A stretch of 45,819 nucleotides of DNA, from assembly GCF_023337795.1 (NCBI RefSeq), contig NZ_JALIRS010000021.1, forward strand, positions 1 through 45,819, read 5' to 3'. The stretch is from Lysinibacillus sp. BPa_S21. Its GTDB lineage: Bacteria; Bacillota; Bacilli; Bacillales_A; Planococcaceae. This document shows, one piece after another, positions 27,230 through 35,632 of the stretch. The number at the start of each line of letters is the position of its first letter. The first letter of the stretch is position 1. The notes beneath the pieces were generated by a model. The model saw only the letters and a program-made list of their open reading frames with translations. It did not search any database and was not told where the DNA came from. The position numbers were made by a program, and so were the translations under genes.

Positions 27230-28309
27230 TTAACGAAAGTTTATATCCACAACCCATAATTCAGAACGGCTGCCTATTCGCATTGGAGGACCCCAAAAGC
27301 CAAAGCCCGATGAAACAAGTGTATGCATTTTCTCCTTCAACTTATAACCATAATCGAGCTCAAATACACGTGCTGTTATATACTGATTGGGCCATAGTTG
27401 ACCCTTATGTGTATGACCTGACATATGGAAGTCTACGCCCATTTTTGTAGGCGTATTTAAATCATTTGGGGTATGATTCATGACAAACCAAGGCAAGTCA
27501 TCTGTTATCTTCAGTGCCTCTAGTTGTGTTCTATCCTTGTTTGTAATATCCTCTTGCCCCGTTAATACTAACACATTATCAATTCTAATAGTTTCATCAC
27601 ACAAAACTTTTACATTAGCGTTTTCCATTTCTTTAATAAATTCAGGGATTTTCTTACCATAATACTCGTGATTGCCTAGTACACCATACACGCCATATGT
27701 AGATGTTAATTGCTTCATCACATCTGCCATTCTCTCTTTAACAAACCATTTAGGATCGTCATCTACAATGTCCCCAACTAAAAAAACGATATCCGGCTTT
27801 GCTTCATTCGATAACGTAACAAAGCGCTGTAAATGTCCTTTATTTGCTAGAACACCTAAATGGAAATCTGATGCGACTACAACTCTCATCGATTCTAGTT
27901 CACTACTCTTTTTATCCATCGTTATTTCTAAATGGCGGACTACAGGTGAATACGCTAAATAGGTACCTACAATACCTAGTACAAACAACGTCGCCATTGC
28001 CATACCGCCAACTATCGGTACAGTTTTAAAAGGACTTAGCCAAATAATCAAGTGTGCTATCAAACAAAGAAATAATCCGTATTCAAAAATAAACATCCAG
28101 TAATTATTGATGATTGAAAACACTCGTAAGGACTCATGTAATCTACTAATAATACTACTGAACGCAATGATATACAGCACAAACCAATAGACAATTGGAT
28201 AATGGAACCACCCCATCGCCATAAGCCATTGTCTCAATCCCCATCCTAAGTAAAAAGTTGATGCACTATATATACTTATAAAAAGAATTCCACCAATTAC
28301 TTTAGGCAT
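27230..28309 (-). CDS. membrane-anchored metallophosphoesterase
   Basis: Protein of 359 residues: about four N-terminal membrane helices (~1-135) and a calcineurin-like phosphoesterase domain (~143-359). Metal-binding motifs in order are ASDFHLG (Asp, His), VGDIVDD, GNHEYYG, MNHTPND and SGHTHKGQ. This arrangement is seen in the YkuE/YaeI group; in E. coli YaeI acts on lipid A, but the substrate here is unknown. The active domain is probably extracellular or at the membrane face. SD TAGGGA lies about eight bases from ATG. It is a single gene. Confidence 0.88.
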   Translation of the reverse strand: MPKVIGGILFISIYSASTFYLGWGLRQWLMAMGWFHYPIVYWFVLYIIAFSSIISRLHESLRVFSIINNYWMFIFEYGLFLCLIAHLIIWLSPFKTVPIVGGMAMATLFVLGIVGTYLAYSPVVRHLEITMDKKSSELESMRVVVASDFHLGVLANKGHLQRFVTLSNEAKPDIVFLVGDIVDDDPKWFVKERMADVMKQLTSTYGVYGVLGNHEYYGKKIPEFIKEMENANVKVLCDETIRIDNVLVLTGQEDITNKDRTQLEALKITDDLPWFVMNHTPNDLNTPTKMGVDFHMSGHTHKGQLWPNQYITARVFELDYGYKLKEKMHTLVSSGFGFWGPPMRIGSRSELWVVDINFR

Positions 28310-28692
28310 ATTTCAGTTCCCTACTTTCCTATAGTCTTAGTTGATTATAGCATTCTACTTAACCTTCTCTTAAAGAAAGTAAGTGCACAAGGGTATCCAA
28401 TTAGCTCATTATATCTAGTGTACATTTCCTCTGTCATTTAATCGTATGATTTACATGACAATCTAATCAGGAAAGTGACAATTTCGTAATTTAGGTGATT
28501 ACACGAAATCATATGCAACAGCCATCACTAGAAAGCGCCTACTAAATGGTAAGACCCTCATTCAACCTAATTATATAAGATTATGTAGAAAATCTATGAA
28601 TAATATACTTTAATTTTTCTGAATATTTCAGTAACATTATAATTGCAAGAGAAAATTTACGCATGTACGGGGAAAAAAGGGGTGTTGTTCAT
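28310..28692. other. divergent intergenic region, nothing distinctive
   Basis: Spacer between the divergent phosphoesterase and acyl-CoA dehydrogenase genes. It must hold both promoters. A TATAAT occurs near 28637 on the plus strand but without a convincing -35. No repeat or hairpin stands out. Confidence 0.4.
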
Positions 28693-29841
28693 ATGACAAA
28701 ATATAAATTCGAATCAACAGAGCATGAGTTATTTCGTAAAACCTTACGTAAGTTTTTAGCAGAAGAAGCTGAGCCGAACTATCCACAATGGGAGAAAGAT
28801 CATCTTATTCCACTTGATTTTTGGCGTAAGCTTGGGGAAATGGGTTATCTATGCCCTCAAGTAGAAGAGCAATACGGCGGTCTCGGACTCGATTTTAGTT
28901 TCGGCGTAATTATTCAAGAAGAGCTTGAGCGTGTAGGTTCGAGCCTTATTGGCGTTGGTCTGCATAACGATATTGTCGTGCCTTATATTGAGGCATACGG
29001 CTCGAATGAGCAAAAATCACGCTGGCTACCGAAATGCGTGACAGGTGAAAATATTACAGCAATCGCTATGACGGAGCCAGGCACAGGTTCAGATTTGGCA
29101 AACATCCAAACAACTGCTATTCGTGATGGTGATCACTATATCGTCAACGGACAAAAAACATTTATTACAAATGGGATTCATACAAATTTAGCGGTCGTTG
29201 CGGTAAAGACAAATCCTCAGGCAGAAAAAAAACATCGTGGCATTAGCCTTCTTGTCATTGAAGATGGGACACCAGGCTTCACGAAAGGTCGCAAGCTTGA
29301 AAAAGTTGGTATGCACGCACAGGATACAGCCGAGCTATATTTTGAAGATTGTCGCGTACCAGTAGAGAATCTCCTTGGTGAAGAAGGTAAAGGCTTTATC
29401 TATATGATGGAAAAGCTGCAGCAAGAACGTTTAGCAGTAGCCATCGCCGCACAAACAGCCGCTGAGGACATGCTAGCTTTAACAATTGATTATGTAAAAT
29501 CACGTGAAGCTTTCGGCAAATCAATTAGCGACTTCCAAAATACGCAATTTAAAATAGCGGAAATGGCAACGAAAATCGAACTTGGCAAATCATTTTTAGA
29601 ATCTTTAATAGAAGAACATATCGCAGGAAATGATGTCGTGACAAAAGTTTCGATGGCAAAATACTGGATAACAGAAAATGCACGTGAGCTTGCTGTCCAA
29701 TGTATGCAGTTGCATGGTGGCTATGGTTACATGGAAGAATATAAGATTGCTAGAAGATATCGTGATATTCCAGTCATGTCGATTTATGCAGGTACCAATG
29801 AAGTCATGAAAGTAATTATTGCTAAGAATTTAGGATTATAA
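28693..29841 (+). CDS. acyl-CoA dehydrogenase, long-chain/isovaleryl-like
   Basis: FAD enzyme of 382 residues for an alpha,beta-oxidation of an acyl-CoA. Motifs: AMTEPGTGSDLANIQ, YIVNGQKTFITNG, LHGGYGYMEEY. At the usual catalytic position it reads YAGTNEV, with Ala instead of the Glu found in YEGT. A glutamate in KLQQERLAVA takes its place, the arrangement of long-chain and isovaleryl-CoA dehydrogenases. So it differs from the first acyl-CoA dehydrogenase in this window. The ATG at 28693 begins the conserved MTKYKFESTEHELF and has AAGGGG 10 bases upstream; an ATG 10 codons earlier has no SD. It stands alone, so the exact substrate is open. Confidence 0.88.
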   Translation: MTKYKFESTEHELFRKTLRKFLAEEAEPNYPQWEKDHLIPLDFWRKLGEMGYLCPQVEEQYGGLGLDFSFGVIIQEELERVGSSLIGVGLHNDIVVPYIEAYGSNEQKSRWLPKCVTGENITAIAMTEPGTGSDLANIQTTAIRDGDHYIVNGQKTFITNGIHTNLAVVAVKTNPQAEKKHRGISLLVIEDGTPGFTKGRKLEKVGMHAQDTAELYFEDCRVPVENLLGEEGKGFIYMMEKLQQERLAVAIAAQTAAEDMLALTIDYVKSREAFGKSISDFQNTQFKIAEMATKIELGKSFLESLIEEHIAGNDVVTKVSMAKYWITENARELAVQCMQLHGGYGYMEEYKIARRYRDIPVMSIYAGTNEVMKVIIAKNLGL

Positions 29842-29857
29842 CTGTGAAATTGAGGTG

Positions 29858-29918
29858 TATGGCTCTTCCGCAGAGGGGTTGATTTCCGTTCCTGAAGACG
29901 TCCGAGCTTGGCCGGAGT
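29858..29918. repeat. intergenic repeat (GATTTCCGTTCC family), end fragment
   Basis: GTATGGCTCTTCCGCAGAGG + GGTTGATTTCCGTTCC matches the reverse strand of 23215-23260. The copy stops at about 29892 and runs straight into the 21-bp minisatellite, suggesting one inserted in or replaced part of the other. Confidence 0.65.
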
Positions 29919-30100
29919 GACGGATGGATGGCCTGGAGTGACGAATTGTAGCCAAGGCGACGGTTTGATGGGACGGAACGACGGATAGAACTGCCGGAGC
30001 GATGGATAGAACCGTCAAAGTGACGGATAGAACTGTCAAAGTCGTGGATAGAACCGCCAAAGCTGCGGATACCCCGCCATAACGACGGATCAACGACCAC
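29919..30100. repeat. 21-bp minisatellite, about nine units
   Basis: Head-to-tail units of mostly 21 bases, consensus GACGGATAGAACTGTCAAAG + T. Units at 29980, 30001, 30022 and 30043 are clean; outer units are 19-21 bases and more changed. It is GC-richer than its flanks. It lies between convergent genes. Long frames on the minus strand through it simply read the repeat as seven-residue periods and are not genes. Confidence 0.88.
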
Positions 30101-30143
30101 AATATTCATAAAGATTCCCTCAAACATTTCATTTTCAACATAA

Positions 30144-30178
30144 CAAAACCAGCGGCAAAATAATTGCCACTGGTTTTG
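30144..30178. terminator. bidirectional terminator
   Basis: A 15-base-pair stem (30144-30158 with 30164-30178, one mismatch) with a five-base loop. The minus side ends CTGGTTTTGTT at the histidine kinase stop; the plus side ends CTGGTTTTGCTTT. It probably serves both convergent genes. Confidence 0.85.
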
Positions 30179-30180
30179 CT

Positions 30181-32373
30181 TTATGCCGTTGGAATTCGAA
30201 CGATGACCTTAAATAAATCTCCATCTACCTCTATACTCATACGAGCACCATGCAAATCTACAATAGATTGCGCAATGGCTAACCCTAACCCAGAGCCCTC
30301 TGTATGGCGTGAAGCATCGGCGCGCTTAAAGCGTTCAAATAACTCATCGGCATTCTCACTAATTTCATATTTTGCAACGTTCTTAACCGTGAATTCAGCA
30401 TCACCGTCTGCTGTACGTTTCAATGTTACATAAACCCGTGTACCTTCTAATGCATATTTTAAAACATTAACGATTAAATTATCGATCAATCTCCACCATT
30501 TTTGTCCATCCACAATCGCGTAGATTGGCTCCTGTGGTTTTGTCATGCGTAAATCTAAATGCGCCTGTGCTAAGTCTTCTTCATGCTCCCCTACTGCCTG
30601 CTGTACAAGCTGCGTTAAATCGACTCGACTGCGATGAAGCTCTATATTACCACTCGCCATTTTAGATACCTCAAAAAGATCCTCAATCAGTAGTTTTAGA
30701 CGATCTGATTTTTTATCAAGGATATGAATGTATTGCTGGCGCTCTTCCTCAGTAATATCAGGATTTTTCAGTAAATCTGTATACGTAATAATAGACGTTA
30801 ATGGCGTGCGTAAGTCATGACTAACATTCGTAATAAGCTCTGTTTTTAAACGTTCACTTTTTGCCTGCTCATGCATAGACGTGCTGACACCTTCTCTTAA
30901 ATGATTAAGGTTTTCAGCATGTTCCGCAAGTGGTGATTTGCCCATTACTTTGACATCATGATTTAAACGCCCTTCTGCCATGTCTTTTGTATCCTTCATA
31001 ATTCGGTTTAAATAGCCCATTCTTGAAAGGAAAAGAATCATAGCTGGAATACCGATCATCGCACAGATGCCCGATACTAGAAAGGGGAATCCTCCCCCTC
31101 TTAGCATAAAAGCAACAAGACTTCCGCCACCAAAAAACGCTGCCCCAATCATGACAATAGCATGTAATCCAATGGAACGATTTAAAAATAAATCCGTAAT
31201 TGATCCACCTAGTGACCATAAATAGCTAGCTTTTATATTCTCTTCTAATTTCTGTACTGTATTCACTCGATCATACAACCAAATTAGCTGTACAAAGAAT
31301 AGCATTGCAATAATGATTAAGACACCCAATTTCACCAGCACACTAGTGAAATACTGTACATAGTTGGATTGATAAGTAAACTCAATCGCTTCAAAAGCAA
31401 TTTCAGATGCTACCAAATAGATGAATGCATTTATTAATAATAATCCCACTTGATAATCAATTTTCATTTTTACAAGAGCTTCTTTTTCCTTTAAACCTCG
31501 TACCATCTGCAGTACTTCTTTACGTCCGTTCCATGCAAAAATTGCTGCCACAATACCCGTTAACCATATGAAGTAGTAAATGTATTGCTGGCGTGTAAAA
31601 TGGTCATATTCCTCCAAGATATTGGCTGCTTGCGCCGTTTTTGTAGAGATGGTGATGGTACCAGTGTAATCAGAAGTTTCCCTTAAACTTTCCGTATCCA
31701 AGCTGTTATCCGTTCGATAAAAAATTTGGCTTAAATTATCACTAATATTCCAAGTAGTTAATGGATGTTGTTCATTATACTTAATTTTGTACGCACCACT
31801 ATCCGAAACATCACCTGAACGATACGTTTTGCCTGTTTCAGTGTTCGTTAATTCATAAGACCAGTAATTATTATTTCTCACAAAACTCTTTGCTTCTTCT
31901 TTTACTGCCTTTATATATTGATCAACGAGTTCATTCTTTTGGGCTAGAATTTTTTTACGGACATGCTCATCGTCCTCAAAATTCGCCTTTATATCTTTAA
32001 TGGTTGTATCTCGCTCTTTCTCAAGCTTTGTTTTTAATTCTGTTGCATTTAAATTAGTAGCTTCTTGAATGCGTTCTTCGTATTGAGCTTTAATATTATC
32101 TATCTGTTGTCCTAAGGTTCCATAAAAATTACGATGTTCTTCAATTTCACTCTGTGTCACCACAATTTTACTTTTCAAATCCTCAGCAGTCGGCACATTT
32201 AACACTAATGGTCCTATTTCTGACTGAAAATTATCAAGTTCTTGTTGGAAATTACCGGATTGAAAATAGGACTTCCCAATGTATTGGTACCCTACTTTAG
32301 AGAACGTAAATATACCGAAAATTACCCAGATTAAACATATAAGAGCGAGAAGAGGTTTCCAATTTTTCAACAT
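30181..32373 (-). CDS. sensor histidine kinase with multi-helix membrane domain
   Basis: Kinase of 730 residues. One membrane helix (~7-27), an external region (~30-260) with a coiled coil (~65-160), five further helices (~265-455), then a HAMP-like linker and HisKA with phospho-acceptor His519 in VSHDLRTPL. The ATP domain has the N box NLIVNVLKYA and G2 box GSGLGLAIAQS. The G1 position reads VKNVAKYEI rather than DxGxG, as in some cell-envelope-stress kinases. The response regulator lies upstream on the same strand. SD GAGGAG is about nine bases before ATG. The signal is unknown; the large external region argues for direct sensing outside the cell. Confidence 0.9.
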   Translation of the reverse strand: MLKNWKPLLALICLIWVIFGIFTFSKVGYQYIGKSYFQSGNFQQELDNFQSEIGPLVLNVPTAEDLKSKIVVTQSEIEEHRNFYGTLGQQIDNIKAQYEERIQEATNLNATELKTKLEKERDTTIKDIKANFEDDEHVRKKILAQKNELVDQYIKAVKEEAKSFVRNNNYWSYELTNTETGKTYRSGDVSDSGAYKIKYNEQHPLTTWNISDNLSQIFYRTDNSLDTESLRETSDYTGTITISTKTAQAANILEEYDHFTRQQYIYYFIWLTGIVAAIFAWNGRKEVLQMVRGLKEKEALVKMKIDYQVGLLLINAFIYLVASEIAFEAIEFTYQSNYVQYFTSVLVKLGVLIIIAMLFFVQLIWLYDRVNTVQKLEENIKASYLWSLGGSITDLFLNRSIGLHAIVMIGAAFFGGGSLVAFMLRGGGFPFLVSGICAMIGIPAMILFLSRMGYLNRIMKDTKDMAEGRLNHDVKVMGKSPLAEHAENLNHLREGVSTSMHEQAKSERLKTELITNVSHDLRTPLTSIITYTDLLKNPDITEEERQQYIHILDKKSDRLKLLIEDLFEVSKMASGNIELHRSRVDLTQLVQQAVGEHEEDLAQAHLDLRMTKPQEPIYAIVDGQKWWRLIDNLIVNVLKYALEGTRVYVTLKRTADGDAEFTVKNVAKYEISENADELFERFKRADASRHTEGSGLGLAIAQSIVDLHGARMSIEVDGDLFKVIVRIPTA

Positions 32374-32388
32374 GCTTTTAACTCCTCT

Positions 32389-32544
32389 CTAAAAAATTCT
32401 CTCAAGCAATTGTAGCATCCCCGAAGAGCGGGCAGTTACGATCTGATAGGCGTACACACCAAAGTAAATTAGTCCAATAACTCCTGCTACAAACCCTGCA
32501 ATTGTAGCATACTGCTCTATTTTATTTTTCCATTTTATAGCCAA
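32389..32544 (-). CDS. candidate 51-residue membrane protein between regulator and kinase
   Basis: Unrecognised small protein, easily overlooked because it starts with TTG. SD-like AAAGGTGG lies nine bases upstream within the end of the regulator gene, which it overlaps by 23 bases. It has a basic N-terminus (AIKWKNKIEQ), one hydrophobic helix (ATIAGFVAGVIGLIYFGVYA, ~13-32) and an amphipathic tail ending LLQLLERIF-like. Its stop TAG falls just before the kinase SD, 15 bases from the kinase ATG, so all three genes are packed without gaps. That packing supports it as real. It could tune or anchor the kinase. Family unknown; the non-ATG start keeps confidence moderate. Confidence 0.5.
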   Translation of the reverse strand: MAIKWKNKIEQYATIAGFVAGVIGLIYFGVYAYQIVTARSSGMLQLLERIF

Positions 32545-33214
32545 CGCCCCACACCACCTTTAAATAACGTGGATTTTTCGGATCTGCTTCGATTTTTTCA
32601 CGTATTTTCCGAATGTGTACAGCCACAATGTTTTCTGCATTGTAAGCTTCCTCATTCCACACACGCTCATAAATCTCTCTTATCGAAAATACACGCCCTG
32701 CATTTTTCATTAATAGTTCTGTAATTTTATATTCGATTGGTGTTAATCGAATAGGCTCCCCTTCTAAATGAACTTCCTTTGCATCTTCATCTAATACAAG
32801 CCCGTCGATTTCCACCTTTGCCGCTTCCTCATTGTACGTCCCAAGTTGTACATAGCGTCGCAGCTGAGATTTTACTCGGGCCAACAGTTCTAACGGATGA
32901 AAGGGCTTTGTAACATAATCATCTGCACCTACAGACAGACCATGAATTTTGTCGCCATCCTCCGCCTTTGCACTAAGCATAATAATTGGAATATTACGCT
33001 CTTCCCTAATTTTAAACGTCGCTGTTATTCCATCCATATTTGGCATCATAATATCTAAAATTATTAAATGTACTTCATTGTTTTCTAATTTTTCGAGTGC
33101 CTCTACGCCGTCAGCAGCTTTAATGACATTGTAGCCTTCATTCTTTAAATAAATTTCAATACCATCACGAATATCTTGATCATCGTCTGTTACAAGAACT
33201 GTTAGTTTCGTCAT
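32522..33214 (-). CDS. OmpR-family response regulator
   Basis: DNA-binding regulator of 230 residues, first gene of the two-component operon. Receiver domain (~1-120) with the acidic pair Asp10-Asp11, phospho-acceptor Asp54 in ILDIMMPNMDG, Thr/Ser switch in MLSAKAED and Lys in VTKPFHP. A winged-helix output domain (~135-230) has RLTPIEYKITELL and HIRKIREKIE. The frame extends three codons upstream via GTG, but GAGGTG is the SD and the ATG at 33214 is six bases from it. The VanR-like type is by general resemblance. Target genes are not evident; the nearest ones have no obvious link. Confidence 0.92.
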   Translation of the reverse strand: MTKLTVLVTDDDQDIRDGIEIYLKNEGYNVIKAADGVEALEKLENNEVHLIILDIMMPNMDGITATFKIREERNIPIIMLSAKAEDGDKIHGLSVGADDYVTKPFHPLELLARVKSQLRRYVQLGTYNEEAAKVEIDGLVLDEDAKEVHLEGEPIRLTPIEYKITELLMKNAGRVFSIREIYERVWNEEAYNAENIVAVHIRKIREKIEADPKNPRYLKVVWGVGYKMEK

Positions 33215-33466
33215 GATATACACCTCGCTCTCAATAAATAGTGTACCTTTTAAATCTTAAAAACCAGTTATTATAAAAATGAAGAATTTCTTAAGGTTTT
33301 AATGAGTCTCCTCAACAAAACGTAGATCAACTTAGAGCATATATAAATTAGCTAGTATCGCTTGTCCTCAAAGCATCCTTCTAATGTCAATAACATAGTA
33401 TCCCTTCTAAACAAGGAATGCTATCAATTGTTCAAATAGTTGTATCGGTTAGACGAATGAATTAGA

Positions 33467-33516
33467 AAAAAAAGACAACGGACTATTATTACTGCTCTTA
33501 GTAGTAATAATAGTCC
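33467..33516 (-). terminator. terminator-like hairpin upstream of two-component operon
   Basis: A perfect 14-base-pair stem (33480-33493 with 33503-33516) is followed on the minus strand, after CGTTGTC, by eight T. No minus-strand gene ends here; it points towards the regulator gene 250 bases on. The rest of the 33215-33655 gap holds nothing recognised. Confidence 0.7.
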
Positions 33517-33655
33517 CTCGCAACCACTAATATTAATAATACAGATTTATCCAAAAGCAAACAATTACCATTTCCCTTTTTCTTTCATTTATTAACCCAT
33601 AGTAGGCTTTCTATTAAAGGGAGGTTATAATAAAAACAACAAAAGGAGCGAAATT

Positions 33656-33886
33656 ATGTATAAAACAATTGAAGAAACAGCCATCGAGCTTGGTATGCCA
33701 GAGGATCAAGTACTTCGACTAGTTTACGAGGGCCGTATTCGCTCAGTATACGACGGGGATCAAATACTGATTAATAGCGGACAGTTTAGCACTTATTTTG
33801 AACAGTTAGACCGTATTAAAGAGGAAATTGAAATTTGGCGAAATACACCTATTCCAGAGGATATTGATGTTAAAGATGAGGATTAA
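33656..33886 (+). CDS. small helix-turn-helix (excisionase-like) protein
   Basis: Protein of 76 residues. The N-terminal half, KTIEETAIELGMPEDQVLRL + VYEGRIRSVYDG, is a MerR/excisionase-type winged helix in which the wing loop reads GRIRSVYDGDQ. The C-terminal half is an acidic helix ending EDIDVKDED. SD AAAGGAG is seven bases from the ATG. It may be a small transcription regulator; no phage or integrase gene is near, so a role in excision is unlikely. Convergent with hom. Confidence 0.75.
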   Translation: MYKTIEETAIELGMPEDQVLRLVYEGRIRSVYDGDQILINSGQFSTYFEQLDRIKEEIEIWRNTPIPEDIDVKDED

Positions 33887-33940
33887 AAAATGCCTATCAT
33901 TCAAACAAGTAGAACATTGTTGAGTGATAGGCATTCTTTA
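33887..33940. terminator. bidirectional terminator
   Basis: Stem AATGCCTATCA (33889-33899) with TGATAGGCATT (33925-33935), A-rich on the left and T-rich on the right, filling the 54 bases between two convergent stop codons. Confidence 0.85.
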
Positions 33941-34927
33941 TTATATTGTTACGACAAACCCTGCTCGCTTACCGATAATTTCTGCGTAATCCTCAACCAT
34001 TACACTAGCAGTTGGATACATACCTGCGCCAGGTCCAACTAACGTTAATGTACCAATATAATTTGTATCCAATGCCACAGCATTATTGACGTCATCAACT
34101 GGATAAAGCGGATGTTCTTTATCCACTAATTGCGGACCGACCTTTGCGACTACTTTACCATCTGCTAACTTCTCAACCTCAGCAACATGGCGATAACGTA
34201 AGCCTTTTTCACAGGCTTCTTTTACTTGCTCTGCTGAAATACTATCAATGCCAACTACTTCAACGTCAGCCCAATCTGGTTGTTCGCCAAATGCCAACGC
34301 ACTTAAAATCATTAATTTTTTAAAGGCATCCTGTCCTGAAATATCATTATATGGATCTGCCTCTGCATAGCCTAAATTTTGCGCTTCTTTTAAGGCCGTT
34401 TCGAACGACCAGCCCTGTGAACGCATTTTCGTTAAAATATAGTTGGATGTCCCATTTAAAACACCCTGAATTCGACTAACATCATTGACAAGCAAAATAT
34501 TTTTCATCGTTTTAATAACTGGTACACCACCAGCAGTTGTTGCCTCAAAGCCTACAAAAACACCGTTTTCTTTTGCAAGATCCTGTAGCTCTAAACCTCG
34601 CTTTGCAAACATTACTTTATTAGCTGTGATGACATGACATTTATGTTCAACAGCACGCTTTAAGTAAGTAAATGCTGGCTCCTCATTGACGATCGCCTCA
34701 AAAACCACCTGCATACCTGGTTCTGCTAAGACTTCATCCATACTAGTTGTCATTAAATGCGCTGTCCCTGGTACACGTTCACGGCTAGTGTCTGTAACTA
34801 AAATTTTTGCTACTTCTAGCTCAATTCCTAATTTATTTTTAAGCTCTTCACGCTTTTCATTTAAAATATGGTAAATTCCTTGACCTACCGTTCCAAATCC
34901 TAATATAGCTGCCTTTATAGTTGCCAT
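33941..34927 (-). CDS. hom: homoserine dehydrogenase, short form without ACT domain
   Basis: NAD(P)-dependent enzyme of 328 residues that reduces aspartate semialdehyde to homoserine, the branch point to threonine and methionine. Rossmann motif AAILGFGTVGQG at the N-terminus; HVITANKVMFA holds a conserved Lys; GTSNYILTKM and YAEADPYNDISGQDAFKK form the substrate site, with the catalytic Asp-Lys. The usual C-terminal ACT domain of about 90 residues is absent, so threonine feedback at that site is not possible. No thrB or thrC is adjacent. The ATG at 34927 has GGAGGG 10 bases upstream; a TTG six codons earlier overlaps that SD. MetY 1.5 kb away uses the same pathway. Confidence 0.9.
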   Translation of the reverse strand: MATIKAAILGFGTVGQGIYHILNEKREELKNKLGIELEVAKILVTDTSRERVPGTAHLMTTSMDEVLAEPGMQVVFEAIVNEEPAFTYLKRAVEHKCHVITANKVMFAKRGLELQDLAKENGVFVGFEATTAGGVPVIKTMKNILLVNDVSRIQGVLNGTSNYILTKMRSQGWSFETALKEAQNLGYAEADPYNDISGQDAFKKLMILSALAFGEQPDWADVEVVGIDSISAEQVKEACEKGLRYRHVAEVEKLADGKVVAKVGPQLVDKEHPLYPVDDVNNAVALDTNYIGTLTLVGPGAGMYPTASVMVEDYAEIIGKRAGFVVTI

Positions 34928-34985
34928 TTGTGTTATTCCCTCCAACTTACATTCCGCAGTTTCATTATAATTATTTCGTCTCAGC

Positions 34986-35081
34986 TTAATTCGTACAGAT
35001 TTTGAATTGTGCGCCGACTTTACAAAGCAGGTCAGTTTGCAGTGTTTCTAATACTTCGTCTACAAACAGATATTTAGTCAT
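34986..35081 (-). CDS. candidate 31-residue ORF in hom leader
   Basis: Minus-strand ATG frame MTKYLFVDEVLETLQ...KICTN just upstream of hom. There is no strong SD, only GTGAAAG, and no run of Thr or Ile codons as a classic attenuation peptide would have. It may be a chance frame or a remnant. Otherwise the 34928-35338 gap shows no riboswitch or terminator I recognise. Confidence 0.2.
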   Translation of the reverse strand: MTKYLFVDEVLETLQTDLLCKVGAQFKICTN

Positions 35082-35338
35082 GGCGTTTCACTTTCACTAC
35101 AAAAATATTCTGAAAGAAGATACAAAATCGTGAAACACACAAATTCAAATAATTCGAAATTCAACTTAAAGAAAATTGTAACGTAAATACATACATTGCA
35201 CAAGGGAAATCTCCCTAGTGTGGACATTTGTTTTCTTCAGACGTGCAAAGGAAATCGTTTTCATCCCTTTTATTATATGATTTTTCACTTGATCTATAAT
35301 AATTGAACAAATATTGACGATTCTTTATAAACAAATAA

Positions 35339-35461
35339 GGATCATCACCATAGCGTAGGGTTGATTTCCGTCGCGGCTGGCGCTTTCTTACCTTCACTAC
35401 AATCAACTTATATTTGATATAAATTTTAATAAATGTCATCCACAACTTTTGACGATGATCC
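35339..35461. repeat. MITE-like repeat element, short copy
   Basis: About 123 bases. Left end GGATCATCACCATAGCGTAG + GGTTGAT and right end (other strand) GGATCATCGTCAAAAGTTGT + GGATGAC are an imperfect terminal inverted repeat of about 27 bases. The centre is short: GATTTCCGTCGCGGCTGGCG, then AATCAACTTATA. It shares both ends with 26965-27173. No gene is inside. Confidence 0.78.
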
Positions 35462-35576
35462 CAAAATAAATACCTTTCTTCTATTATATGTATGTAAAAT
35501 ACGTTCATAAAAATTGTTCTTTTGAAATATATGAAAAAAATTTTTTTCAATTATGCCAGTCTATCTTCTCATCTAT

Positions 35577-35614
35577 TTAAAAAGCTCATTCCCTGTAGCA
35601 GCAGAGAATGAGCT
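35577..35614 (-). terminator. terminator of small unknown gene
   Basis: Stem AGCTCATTC (35583-35591) with GAATGAGCT (35606-35614), followed on the minus strand by five T. It lies 18 bases past the stop of the 128-residue gene. Confidence 0.85.
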
Positions 35615-35632
35615 AAAATATATGAGGGATAA

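Noticed and set aside
29822..30127. Two overlapping minus-strand frames of 88-101 codons
   Set aside because: Both translate the 21-bp minisatellite, whose period is a multiple of three and so keeps frames open.
34928..35214. Possible T-box or riboswitch leader for hom
   Set aside because: No T-box sequence, no aptamer blocks and no terminator/antiterminator pair could be found.
35215..35550. 111-codon minus-strand frame
   Set aside because: It crosses the MITE-like element and has no SD or domain.
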